Positions 39,773 to 50,101 of a stretch of 64,000 bases of DNA are shown here, in pieces. The position numbers and the translations under genes are program-made. The notes beneath the pieces are model-generated. The model worked only from the letters and a program-made list of their open reading frames with translations, did no database searches and was not told the origin of the DNA. Numbering within the stretch: the first letter of the stretch is position 1; every line of letters starts with the position of its first letter. Location of the stretch: positions 168,014 to 232,013 of the forward strand of contig JASANG010003955.1 in the NCBI GenBank assembly GCA_030248215.1, read 5' to 3'. The DNA comes from Enoplolaimus lenunculus. Lineage: Eukaryota > Nematoda > Enoplea > Enoplida > Thoracostomopsidae.

Positions 39773-40976
39773 TTGAAAATGAAACGCTCGAAAGTTTAAA
39801 ATAGCAGACCAGTGAAATGAAAATATTCTGTTTACCGAATACATTCAGCAGGTTTAGATTAAATGTGTTAGCCGAAGCCGAATATAGATGATTCGCCGGA
39901 TACTAAACCGGAACCGGATACATGAAAATATTCTGTTTACCGTAGGCATTCGACAAGTTTAGATTAAATTTATTCAGCCGGATACCAAACCGGAACCGGA
40001 TATCCGATCGCATCGTGCGTGAGCATGGACTATACACAAACCAAATTACAACAGATTTATATTTTTTTCGATCATATTCTATGTGATCTGTCTTATCTTT
40101 GTGGCAGCTTTGAACATTTTGGCCGTGTCAATACAAATGTTTTTGAACACTGTGATTGTTTGCTGATTGGCTGGTTTTTAGGTTTTGTTTGCGATGATGC
40201 TACAGTTTCGATACGTTTTATTTTATGTGACGTGTTTTTTTTATCTTTTGGCTTTTACGTTTTGCGTTTGTCTTGTTGTTGTTCTGGCTGTTGTGTTGGA
40301 ATGTCAGTGTTGCGTCTGACTCAGCTGGTTTGTTGTTTCCTTTTATGTATTTGTTAATTTTACTTGGCTCAATTTCTAGGAAGATTTCTTTGGTTAACGA
40401 GGTTTTTGAGTTTAAGTGAAACGATGATGGTGTTTAGTGTGAACGCAAATTGGGTTAAGCGTTTATATACGTACATATATTTTTAATGTCATGGTAAAAT
40501 TTAATACCGGACCTTTTAATTCCGTTAAAAATTTACCAGAACCGGAGCCGGAAGGTGAAAAAATTCCGGAACTAGAATTCCGGTTGCACCCTGCCTGTAA
40601 CCAGAAGTGTAGCCAGCGTTTCAGTTGGTGGGGCTAACCTCGTGCACAAGAAAATTTATTAACATCTAGGATCCAGAAGGTTTTTGTTAGAAGTACGGTT
40701 TCTTATCTTTGTAGAAATTTCGGGAGTTGACATATCCCCGCTGTCTCTTCGCTTACTTATGCCCCTGTCACTAACTAAAGTTTTATACATGAAGTAACCG
40801 CTTGAGTTACAATTATGAGAAAAGCATAAATCAAAGCCTGCGACAATAGAGTTTTTACCCTTTGTTTTTTGCAATGCAATTTATCTTTTGGTTCCATCAT
40901 TTTTATGCTAATCTTTCAAGGGGCAAATACAAAGTTATCTGGTTCGCTCTAGTTCTCTCATATCGTTTTTTGGCAG

Positions 40977-41158
40977 TTCATACATGCAGATACAATTCAA
41001 GCGTTTGTTTTGCTAGTAAAGTTAACGCAGTAGAGCGAACATGGCCGAATGGCAATTGCATACCATATTACGCACCTTTACCCCATATTATCGAACCACT
41101 AAGCCATTTCGGCGTGGAAAACTATTTGGCCCTTTATCGAAAAGCTTCAACTTCACTC
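40977..41158 (+). CDS. KASH protein exon 8
   Basis: A 182-nt exon. The acceptor is CGTTTTTTGGCAG and the donor GTAAGT at 41159. Two bases complete the codon left open at 26859, then 60 codons follow to phase 0. It is richer in Cys, Tyr and Pro than the flanking exons. Two alternative downstream acceptors in the same ORF (after CATGCAG, and after TTGCTAG) would need a different incoming phase. Confidence 0.72.
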
Positions 41159-41550
41159 GTAAGTCAAGTGAAAATGCTTGAATGTCATCCTGGAAAATTT
41201 TATGCTGGCCGCGGTCTTGAATTTGTATCTACACATTTCTAGAAACACTCAAGTACGAAAAATGGTTCGTAGATGATAATAGACGCGATGGGTACTAAGC
41301 GATGTTTCGTTTAACAGTTATTCTTAATATGATATGTAATAGTTTATTGATGTTTTCTCGGCGGTAATTGCAGCTTTGTCTATATTACACCTCCTAAACG
41401 GGCATCCAAGATTCGGCCGAGCACGAAATGACCTGTCTGTAACCATATTGTGGATGGTTGCTATATTTGGTGTTACAATTCAACGGGTATTAGTAAATAA
41501 TTTCATTATCTCGCTACATGATACATACGTCATCCGTACGGACGATTCAG

Positions 41551-42155
41551 GTCGTTCAGTTGTGCCCGAGCTGTGGACAGCGATCTTTTTCTCAGTATGG
41601 GCCGGCAGTTGATGGTTTTCGAACACCGTATAATCCACATGATGGGAGGGCAGCGGTTAGAAGACGTTTAGAATTTGAGTCGACCAGGGGTTGGGATATT
41701 GAGAGTACTGGGCGATGGAGTACGAACGCTTGTGTCACAAAGGACCTGGGTGTGGGATATGGCATCGGGGCGGCTTCTGGGATATCAAATGTGTGGTCGA
41801 GTGGCGCCTTGAATAATTACGCATCGACTGGTTCGGACGGCGCCAAACGGCGCCTGCCTTTTGACGGTTTGCATGACTACTGGACTGGTACCGATGGTAA
41901 GGTGTTGATGGAACCAGTAATGGAGAACGACATGATAAATGACCGAACACAACACGTTGTTGAGTACTCGTGCGATGCGTGTATTCTCGCTTTGATTAAC
42001 AGGATTTCATCGCGTCTAATACGATTCTTGTCACTGTCATGTGTTGAAGCTATTTCAGGCGTTCTAGAATCGTGGGATCGCCTAGCGCGCGATATCAGCG
42101 AACGGCAGCAGCTGTTGTTCGTCACTACCGTAGCGTCTTCGTTGAGTATACAGGC

Positions 42156-42186
<31 letters not shown>

Positions 42187-42229
42187 GCACAGTCATGTTC
42201 GCCAATGTCGCTTACAGGATCGGCAGAAA
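41551..42229 (+). CDS. KASH protein exon 9, start of the helical region
   Basis: A 679-nt exon. It is preceded by GACGATTCAG, with a second in-frame acceptor 9 nt later (41560). The donor is GTTAGT at 42230, leaving one base. An alternative donor GTAAGG at 41897 would keep the same phase. The first part is Gly/Arg/Tyr-rich. The second part (codons covering about 41970-42120) looks helical with a spectrin-like heptad pattern. A run of ten Thr codons is encoded by an ACA microsatellite at about 42154-42187. The helical part suggests the beginning of the rod before the KASH segment. Confidence 0.8.
42154..42187 (+). repeat. ACA microsatellite in coding sequence
   Basis: An uninterrupted ACA run encoding ten threonines inside exon 9, the kind of repeat that varies in length between alleles. 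Confidence 0.85.
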
Positions 42230-42810
42230 GTTAGTGATTTAAATTACCAGATTAATCGAAAATTGATTTAAAGCAACGTTTTGGATATAACAAGTAGGAC
42301 TAAGATCATGCCAGAACGTTAACAGTTGCTGTATTGCGAAAGGTTCAGACGAACGCAACTTACGTTAAGTTTTTGGACACAATTTTAAAACTGATGAGAG
42401 ATTTGCGTGTAAAATTCGTGCAAAACTAAAGCGTAAACCGGACGTGCGTAGAAGCGACATACGGGACAGATCGTCGATACCGTACCGTTGTTACAATTTT
42501 ACAAGAAAAATTTTTTCCCATAAGTTTTATTATTCATGGATTTGATGGTCTAGACTCTTCAGACCCGTCCCTTGCTATGCACTTACTGCAGACGCGACTC
42601 TGGACATGTGTGTAGCATTTGCAAACGCAGGCGTAACGCGCACCAATGTAATTAAATATCTGTGGCTATATGTATGCAGCGAATGACTTTCGCTAATACA
42701 GCTTTAGTGCATGCTTCTTTAATGATTACAGAAAATTGCAGAATCTGCATTATAACTTTTATGACAACAAGCACGCTTGGAAACTGGTGGTGCCGCGGGG
42801 ATTCCCATGG

Positions 42811-43177
42811 CATGGTGCAACCGGAATTGTGGTTCCAGCAATTTTTAACGTTCCGGTTCTGGTAAATTTACATCGAAATTAAATATTACAGCATTAAATA
42901 ATGGTCGGCGGAAATTGATATTTTGCTAAATAAATGGCGATAAAAATTAACTAGATTTTATTAGTATAGTATATAAACCTTGACAATTGCTTAAAGTAAC
43001 TCGTCGAAGGTAGATTTCGCTTCCGTGGATTATGAAATTCAAAAGTACGGCAGATAAATGAATATCTATCTTCAACTAGGGTTATTTCACCAATACTATG
43101 TCAAAAAATGAATTTTTCAGTGGCATGTATTTTTTTATTTTTCGCTTGCAGTAAATTGTCATTCCGGTTGCACCCTG
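42811..43177 (+). mobile_element. hAT-like MITE, family A, diverged
   Basis: A 367-bp element starting CATGGTGCAACCGGAATT and ending CCGGTTGCACCCTG. Flanking octamers TCCCATGG and CTCCATGG match at 6 of 8. It lies in the 1.2-kb intron between exons 9 and 10. Confidence 0.8.
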
Positions 43178-43422
43178 CTCCATGGAAATCCTCAGCGGGA
43201 AACCTTACAACGTTTTCCCGAGTGATGAGGCGCATTTGGTTTAAAATTTCTTGCCCCATAACATTCCTGTAAAACACAAATATTTTCATTTCACGGAACA
43301 GACAATTACCAGTAATTCGGTGATGTAATGTATACGTATCTTTGCAATTCCGGTTCCTGCGTACTGTTGTAGTTTCTGTTTGAACCCTGACCTCTGCCTA
43401 TTAAATATACTTAACTATCTAG

Positions 43423-43577
43423 CTGCAACTGATCGTGCAAAATGTTCTGCAGCGGAAGTAGCGAGGCTCAATAAAAGACTCGACGCAATTGTTAATGATA
43501 TCGATGTTTTTTGCGAGCGACAAAATTTGGCACTGCGAACAGTGGCTGAAGTTGAAGAAAATATCGTCACACTTGAG
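43423..43577 (+). CDS. KASH protein exon 10
   Basis: A 155-nt exon. The acceptor is TTAACTATCTAG and the donor GTAAGG at 43578. Two bases complete the codon from exon 9, then 51 codons to phase 0. It is strongly helical with heptad Leu/Val spacing and alternating charge, like a spectrin-repeat helix. Confidence 0.83.
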
Positions 43578-43811
43578 GTAAGGAGCGAAGCGGACGACTT
43601 TGAAATACTGGGTGTTGCCTAGCTTGAATATATGTATGAAAAAATAATAATGATGATGCAGGTTAAGGAAAGGCAGAATTGTTGGTAATTATGGAAGGAA
43701 TCGGGTTCTAGTTCCAACTGAGGAGAACATGGGCTGTTGCGAATATGAGTTTCCGTAGAGTAGCATGGAAGTCTTGTTTGTGTCATTTAAAAATCAGTTG
43801 TGTATTCGCAG

Positions 43812-43951
43812 GAGTTAATATCGACGCTGAAGAAACACTGCCACAACTCAGCGAGTAAATCAAGTGCCGGTGAGAAAACATCAGACGAAGCTGATGAAGA
43901 TCCGGAAACGTGGACGGAATTTGTGGCAACGATCAAAGAAAGTATCTACCA
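43812..43951 (+). CDS. KASH protein exon 11
   Basis: A 140-nt exon. The acceptor is GTGTATTCGCAG and the donor GTAAGT at 43952. It gives 46 codons plus two bases. The helical segment is interrupted by an acidic Ser/Asp/Glu linker and followed by WTEFVATIKESIY, which again looks like a helix start. Confidence 0.82.
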
Positions 43952-44607
43952 GTAAGTTGCACCCCGGTTTAACATGACGCTATGCGCTGTTCGCAATAAT
44001 TTTGTAAGCGGTGTCACAAAATCTACAGAACAATATCTATCACTAGTTCATTTAGGCATCGCTGGCAAAGTTATTTTGAACGTCATCGCATTATCGGTCT
44101 TAATTTCTACTTTGAAACAGAAATTTATTACGTATTATTCTATTACTTGTGGTTGCAGCTGTCTTTTTTATGATTTTTAAACTTATGTCAGCATAATTTA
44201 AAAACGAACCTTGTAGTTACAAACTTAGCACCAGCAATTATGTTTATGAAAATGTGCAATTTTGTGTGTCGTTGTGAATTAGCTTGTTCTACATTTTGCT
44301 TACGTACAGACCCGTATTCTCAAATGCACATAGCTCTTTTCTCTTGCTAGCGATTGGTTTTTCAAACTGATGGAGTTCGTAAGTTGGGATCTCGTAATTG
44401 GCACGGAAATAAGACAAATCAAATGCGAAAAATGTGCTAAAATTCGAAACTCACAATTTAATGATTCGAAGTATACAGGACCTATCACCAGCGGGTAGTG
44501 CTACACGCATTTGAGAATATTGATAAAAGTTATAAACGTCGTCAGCGTGCCATATTTGTTTATGCGGATTGCAGCTAACGGTGTCTAGTACTTTATATTA
44601 TTATCAG

Positions 44608-44800
44608 GCTGGAGCTCGAACGCGATCAAAAGCTTCGGCTTAGAGAGTTATGGCATTGCTACGACGATACTAAAGATCGCTTGTTCTATCTGATTCAAGA
44701 AGCAAAGTCTGATTTGGTTGAGTTGCGTAAGCGATGGACCAATAGAGTTGATATGTCAAATAACGATAAAATCGACAAGGAACGAGAGAAAATAATCAAG
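44608..44800 (+). CDS. KASH protein exon 12
   Basis: A 193-nt exon. The acceptor is TATTATTATCAG and the donor GTAATT at 44801. One base completes the codon from exon 11, then 64 codons to phase 0. It is a highly charged amphipathic helix with several Trp at spectrin-like spacing (RELWHCYDD, RKRWTNR). Confidence 0.85.
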
Positions 44801-45352
44801 GTAATTACAAGGGTGTAGCCAGGTGGGTTCAAGAGTCAAGCCCTCTTTGGAAATGTTGTACAGGGGCTTTTACGGTTTCAGTTTGGAACACAAGAAACTC
44901 TTTTCGAAACTGTTATAGAACGTAACTCACTCCTCTAAATCCTGGTTACGAACAAGTTGGAAAATTGAAAGCAGAGAAAATAAGGAATTTGAGCTCTCTG
45001 TTTGACAGTGAGATGAATGTATAAAGTGAATTAGGAGCGAACAACAAAGTCTAAGTTGTGTAACCAAGTTATATTGTTAAGGCTAAAGATACTCAACACT
45101 TTGAAGTGTTATGTTTACGTGAAACCAGGAAGTCAGTGTTGCTGGAACAATAACGGGGTTTGAGTTTTGATGGGTTAATTCAGAATGAGATAAAAACAGG
45201 TGAGATATTGGTATACTCTACTGTATTACAATGATTGCTATGTGACAGACCACGGTTCCAAGAAAAAACTTGCCGAAATAGAAATTGAATGTTGTGAAAT
45301 TTTGTAGTTCCGGAATAACGTTGGCGCGCACACTATTGAAACTATTTTTCAG

Positions 45353-46407
45353 CGCGTCCAAACCAATATTCAGCTTGCCGACGATAGACTGTTGCGGATG
45401 CGAGAGCAAATGGAAGAAATGCTGTCGTTGAACGGCAAATATGATGAATGGCAGTCAAGTTACGAGCTGGCCGAAATCTGGATTCGCCAATTGCGATCTG
45501 GCATTCGGATATTAACCAATCAACCTGCAGCTTCCACGGACAGTGAAACAGATCGCTTCAACTGTGACCACTCAGAATTCCAAGATAGAAAAGCAAGTTT
45601 AGAAGTGGATACTCGACATAGTTATTCGCCAATGAGGACGGATACCGTGTCACGTGACATTTTGCCTACCTCAGTAACTGCTGCTGCTTCTACTACTCAT
45701 AACCAAGCGGCGGGCAATAGCAGCGAATCTCCAATACCTGACGATCCAATACGTAGCAGCCTTGGTGGAGCTGCACAGTCTACGAAAACGCTAGCAAAGA
45801 CATGTGAAACAACGACATCGGTGTCAAATCAATTTGTCAGAAACCGAACGCCAGTTGGTAAGAGATATAGACAAGCCAATCAGAATTCAACAATAGTGCG
45901 ACGTGGTAATACTAGTGACTGGTTGACCAATGGCGTTCGTGCATTCAATGGATCGTTGACCAGTCAAAATCGAGCGTTTGCTGTCGAGAGGTCATTCTCA
46001 AGATCCACGGCAAATGAAAATGGTGTATACGACGCAGGATTATTGGTGAACGAAAGTATCCGCCAAGCCGCTGACTTGAATCAAAGTAACCGTTCGATCT
46101 CAGGCCACGGTACTGGGACAACACAACGAAACCGTGAAATGAATGTAAACATAACAACAAGCTGGAGTTCACTAGATAAAAGCTCTCTTGATAATGTGGG
46201 TGTTTCGGGTGTAAAAGCAAATCGAATTTTGACACCGAGGTCTAACCACGAATTGAATGGGGATTATTCATTGAGAAAGCAAAATAAACTCAATGTTGGT
46301 AATGGACATGCTGCTAGCGAGTGGAACGCTGCATACGAACAGAACGGACATGTGGATGGTGTCGCTGAAAAGGGCGTTACCGTGGATGGAGATAATGATA
46401 GCATGGG
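45353..46407 (+). CDS. KASH protein exon 13
   Basis: A 1,055-nt exon. The acceptor is AACTATTTTTCAG and the donor GTTAGT at 46408. It gives 351 codons plus two bases. The first 60 or so residues are a coiled-coil helix (LLRMREQMEEML, WIRQLRSGIRIL). The rest is a Ser/Thr/Asn-rich linker before the membrane anchor. The donor is non-consensus. If it were not used, the frame would add about twelve residues and stop at 46444-46446, giving a product without KASH. The phase fits the KASH exon exactly. Confidence 0.88.
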
Positions 46408-46861
46408 GTTAGTATTTGTTGACTTGAGCTGGGGTTTGCTTGGTTGATTTGGTAGTAAAAATCAAGTTGCGAAAGTATAAGAGCTATAAGATTAGGGGGC
46501 CTGGGTGGCGAACCACCGGGCCAAAACAAGGTTTTAAAGTTGTGTAGAATTTGTTGTGAGTCATTTTGCATTACATGACTGTAGGCTCTAAATTTTAGAC
46601 TTCGAGTACTTCTTATTCATTCAGTGTAAAACAACATACATGTTGTGTTATATTCAGGAAGATGGGAACCATGAAGTCACGGAACTAAATACGATTCGTT
46701 TCGAAGTGTGTAAACCGAAATCTGGGTTTTTGTACCCTTTTTCCGCACACTTAAGGTTAAAGCTAAGGCTTAGGTATAGATTAGTCTTTTCCGAAACGTT
46801 AGCCTTAGCTGAAGCGTGGTGCGGGATGCGCAAAGCCAAACTCTGTATTTCTTTGTTTCAG

Positions 46862-47063
46862 GATAGTCAGCCATCGCAATACTCGGTCACATTCGTTGCA
46901 CAAGTGGTTCAGAATAATATTGCTGGTACCGTTGTTGTTACTGGTTTTGTTCGGATTTGTCGTATACTTTTTTCGTCCTGCCCGGTGTTGTTTGGATCAA
47001 AACAATTGGTTATACGATTTATCGCCACATTTGGATTATATCAATGGGCCGCCGCCAACATAA
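46862..47063 (+). CDS. KASH protein terminal exon: membrane span and SUN-binding tail
   Basis: This last exon encodes the KASH domain, which anchors the protein in the outer nuclear membrane and binds SUN trimers in the perinuclear space. The acceptor is TTTGTTTCAG before 46862. One base completes the codon from exon 13, then 66 codons reach TAA at 47061. Residues 15-37 of the exon are a hydrophobic span (starting WFRIILLVPLLLL). Residues 38-66 form the lumenal tail with RCCLD, then SPHLDYINGPPPT at the C-terminus. The PPP-X ending, the Gly-4, Tyr-7 and Pro-11 positions, and a Cys at -23 match known KASH peptides; in nesprins that Cys forms the SUN-KASH disulfide. The longer 169-codon ORF over this exon is in another frame and is not the product. 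With 2,211 residues visible, overall size resembles Klarsicht, but orthology to a specific nesprin is not established. Confidence 0.96.
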
Positions 47064-47872
47064 ACATGAAGCAATGGAAGAACCACGGAAAGAAAAAGAA
47101 GAAAAATGGCTGGAAAAGAAATAGACGTCAAAAGTCATTAGGAGAATAGGTTGATTGGTACATGTTAATTATGGGCGTTTGCCTACAAAACAGAAACCTG
47201 GACCTAAACTAAGGATTCATTTAGTTGGAAAGATTGTTTACTTTTGACGGTAACGTTTCGAAAGATGGTAATAATTGAGCTGTACTTTTGAGTGATATTC
47301 GTCGTGTTTGACAAGAAATTTAAACGATTATTTTGTCCTAACGTCCGGCAGCGACAGTGAAAACAAAACAGATTTGTGTTGTCAAAATTTGGAGTGTGTC
47401 AAGTACATTGCATAACCCTTTTGGATTAGATTATTGAAGCTATTCGATTATGACATTTTAGTTAGCGGTATTATTTTTGATTCCATCAGCATCACAATAT
47501 TGTCCTGATCTCTTCATGTTTATTATGTTGTGTAATATCCATATTCCATTACTGGATAATCATGTTTATGTATGCGCAATTTTGATTCATTTTTTATTTT
47601 ATAGGTATGTTTTTGATTATTGTTTGCTATAATTAGAAATGTTGCGTGTGATTTGGGAAATAGATTCGCAATTATGTTAACGCATTGATACTAAAGCAAT
47701 GTATATCTTACGCTGTGACTAAAGAACGGAATAAACTAATATGTGTTCGAAATTTTTTTTCTTAAGTGGCTCGTAAGTGAACCTGCAAGTGCGCGATGGG
47801 GTTCATTTTTTGTTCACCGCCGTCACTATGACAATTATAATTTTCTGTGCCTGTGAAATATTTTGCAATAAA
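47064..47872 (+). other. 3' UTR of the KASH gene with two candidate poly(A) signals
   Basis: AT-rich sequence after the stop. AATAAA occurs at 47730-47735 and at 47867-47872. Either could end the transcript. Confidence 0.65.
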
Positions 47873-48276
47873 TAATGGGTTCGCGTTCATTTATGTATAG
47901 CTGATAACGCTATGCACTAAAAGTAAATTGATGGCGTAATCAATTTCATTTTATCTCCAAAATTGCTGTTGAAACAGACTGGCTGACCAATGATAAGCCC
48001 TATTCACACGTGTAAGTTTTTGCTGCGAGAACTTGCAGCTGCAACTTGCACGAAATCCTTGTAGCTGCAAGTATTTGTAAAGAATCATAACTTTCATTCT
48101 GAATCTTGACATGAATTTATGTGAATAATTTGCAAACCACTGGAATTAATATCAAACAACCTACAATCTATCAGTTGTTTTGAAAATGATGATAAATAAG
48201 TTCGACTTGCAGGATTATTCATACCTACGAATTAATTCTTCGCATGTATTAATCATGAATAACTTGCAGCTGCTAG

Positions 48277-48477
48277 TTGTCCAAACTGTCCCAACTCTCC
48301 CATCTGTCCCAAATCTTCCGCTGTCCCACTGTCTCATCTGTGCCAACTGTCCCGCTGTCCCAATTATATTTCTTGTATGTACTCCTGGTACATTGCTGTC
48401 CCGGGAAAATGGGACAGGTACTCCTGGTACATTTCTGTCCCAGGAAAATGGGACGGCCTTTAGGGTAAACATTGGCC
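48277..48477. repeat. GTCCCA-rich tandem repeat ending in a family T terminus
   Basis: Repeated words such as ACTGTCCCA and GAAAATGGGACAG, ending in TTTAGGGTAAACATTGGCC. This is the same word set and the same terminus as the larger repeats at 54657-55165 and 61474-61981. Confidence 0.7.
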
Positions 48478-48589
48478 AAATTGTCGTAGTTACAAATTGG
48501 ATGCAATGAGATAACGATCTTGTAAAACGAAAAGATGTATTATTGAATACAATAGTTGTTTGAGTTAAACTTTGCACTGTTGACCAATT

Positions 48590-48840
48590 TTCAATCAGTC
48601 ATGTAATGAAGCTGGTTTTACAATTTTTCTCGTTTCCTTTACCTGCTATGTCATAGCTGCGTGTACACCACCGATACGGCTAGCCAGACTGTAAACGGAT
48701 AGTAAAAATAACGAAAAGGGGAATGGATAGTAATCAAAATAACGGAAACAAGAACGGAAAACGGGTTATTGAACTATATAACAAAAGTTTCAAAGATGTT
48801 TTATTTTTCTGCCAACATAACTGAGGCATGCAAAATGTTC
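48590..48840 (+). repeat. Diverged copy of the palindrome core
   Basis: About 250 bp share ordered words with 58210-58470: TATGTCATAGCT, ACACCACC, GGATAGTAAAAATAA against AGATAGTAAAAATAA, and TCAAAATAACGGAAAC. The palindrome spacer is therefore a dispersed sequence, not a unique one. Confidence 0.7.
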
Positions 48841-49268
48841 ACTGGGGTTTCTAAAATTGTGAAAAGAGTTTTGTATATTTTGCTTCGTTTCAAGCAATTG
48901 CAGCAATCTGTAGTGAAAAATTGCGAGATGTATACTTGATTAATGTCCAATGTTGAACGTAAAAATGACGGAATTTCCGGTATTTGTATAAATAGCTGTT
49001 TATCAAAGCCTTGCTTTGTATAGCATGCACAAAAACATAGTCTACTGTGCTGCTGTTTCTGATACATTCCTTGGAACGTGCAATTTCAAACATAAATTGA
49101 ATCTAGCAATAAAATAAAGCGGAAATCCCAACGACGTTGCTTTTGTTGCCAAAAACTGTAAATTGACCTCACACTATAGAGGAGGTCTGTATGTAGCCGA
49201 AAAGAGCACGATTTGGGTAAGTCCAGCATGCTGGTAACTTTTACAAGACAGACAAAAATTATAACGGC

Positions 49269-49547
49269 AATGGCGGATCCAGAAATTCCTGCTGGGGGAT
49301 ACACAAGGAGAAAATGTTAAGCTTTGTCCCATGTTCATACATATTTATATATGTCGTATCGCTAACCATAAGAACGTCAAAGTATCCTGGTTATTACTAG
49401 GACAAAGAGGTTTTATGTTCCTTTTCCCATATTTTCAAAAATCGCCAAAGTGCCATTATATATAGGTTTTGTTGGTTTTAACCCTGAAAAAATTTACACT
49501 CGGCAGCCGGTGGTGGATGCATCCCGCCATTCCCATGGATCCGTCCT
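49269..49547. mobile_element. Possible TIR element
   Basis: The left boundary contains TGGCGGATCCAGAA and the right contains CATGGATCCGTCC, an imperfect inverted pair. A similar GCATCCGTCCTTG end is at about 17805. The target duplication is unclear. Confidence 0.35.
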
Positions 49548-50101
49548 TGTATAATGGTGTCAGAGACTATTTGACGGATAACTTTTATCGTGAAACAATT
49601 TTATACTAGAACGTAATTTCTCGTGTACCTTCTGGACATACTTATTTTCAAGTTCTGTCTATTAATAAGCGAAACGGCAACGTTTTATAGTAGTTAGCTC
49701 TGTTTTTGCAAATTTCGCAATTTTTTTGTCATGGGTCATCCACCTTAAAATGCACGCACATATGTAAAAAGGTCCCTCCCTTTTGGGTGCCTGCGTTGTC
49801 CCAACCCACTCTCTTTATACACTGTGTGATATGTCAGCATGTCATTGTCTGAACTTTTAGACAATGAATATGCTCTAGGCATAAATATTTACTTGTCCTG
49901 ACATCCTTATCAGGAACTGTTATTGTCCATAGTCCCTCGGAAGGGACTCTGTTTTTTGTGTTGAATGATGCGCGTGAATATGTGTGCACAGCTTGTGTTT
50001 TTATATGTGTGTGCGTGAACTATCGTAATGTCCTGACATCCTACAGACAGCATGTATTCCTCCAGAGTCCCTTCCGACAGAGTTTAGACAATCACCACTA
50101 T

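Larger units (their letters stand above)
26860..40976. other. Intron of about 14 kb, repeat-dense
   Basis: No exon fits between the donor at 26860 and the acceptor at 40976, apart from one possible alternative first exon near 38498-38535. The contents are MITEs at 32242-32673, 34559-35011, 35406-35590, 37005-37560 and 39478-39772, and family A fragments at about 28706-29105, 36461-36582 and 40500-40593. There are also an 80-bp tandem duplication at 31648-31808, a poly-T-rich block at 34711-34800 and a 62-bp minisatellite at 38629-39242. Between about 29.1 and 31.2 kb, and between 32.7 and 34.5 kb, I recognise nothing but AT-rich DNA. Confidence 0.7.
47873..50101. other. Intergenic region between convergent genes
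   Basis: The KASH gene ends upstream on the plus strand and the channel gene ends downstream on the minus strand. Between them are a GTCCCA-type tandem repeat ending in a family T terminus (48277-48477), a diverged copy of the palindrome core (48590-48840), a possible TIR element with GGCGGATCC and GGATCCGTCC ends (49269-49547) and several short hairpins near 49840-49945. No gene is supported. Confidence 0.6.

Noticed and set aside
40019..40357. Hydrophobic, Cys-rich open frame of 112 codons
   Set aside because: T-rich intronic DNA translated in one frame. No splice sites or family match fit the gene.
41376..41612. Open frame overlapping the start of exon 9
   Set aside because: It stops soon after the acceptor and its frame conflicts with the spliced chain.
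41897..42229. Alternative end of exon 9 at the GTAAGG donor at 41897
   Set aside because: The phase fits, but the following sequence looks like a coding helix, so the longer exon is preferred. The short form may still exist.
46658..46730. Possible extra exon (acceptor TTATATTCAG) between exons 13 and 14
   Set aside because: With the incoming phase from 46407 it hits a stop after nine codons, and skipping it gives perfect phase into the KASH exon.
46640..47149. Open frame of 169 codons over the last KASH exon
   Set aside because: It includes a degenerate TTAGGC-like repeat and reads across the splice site. The shorter frame entering at 46862 gives an unmistakable KASH tail.
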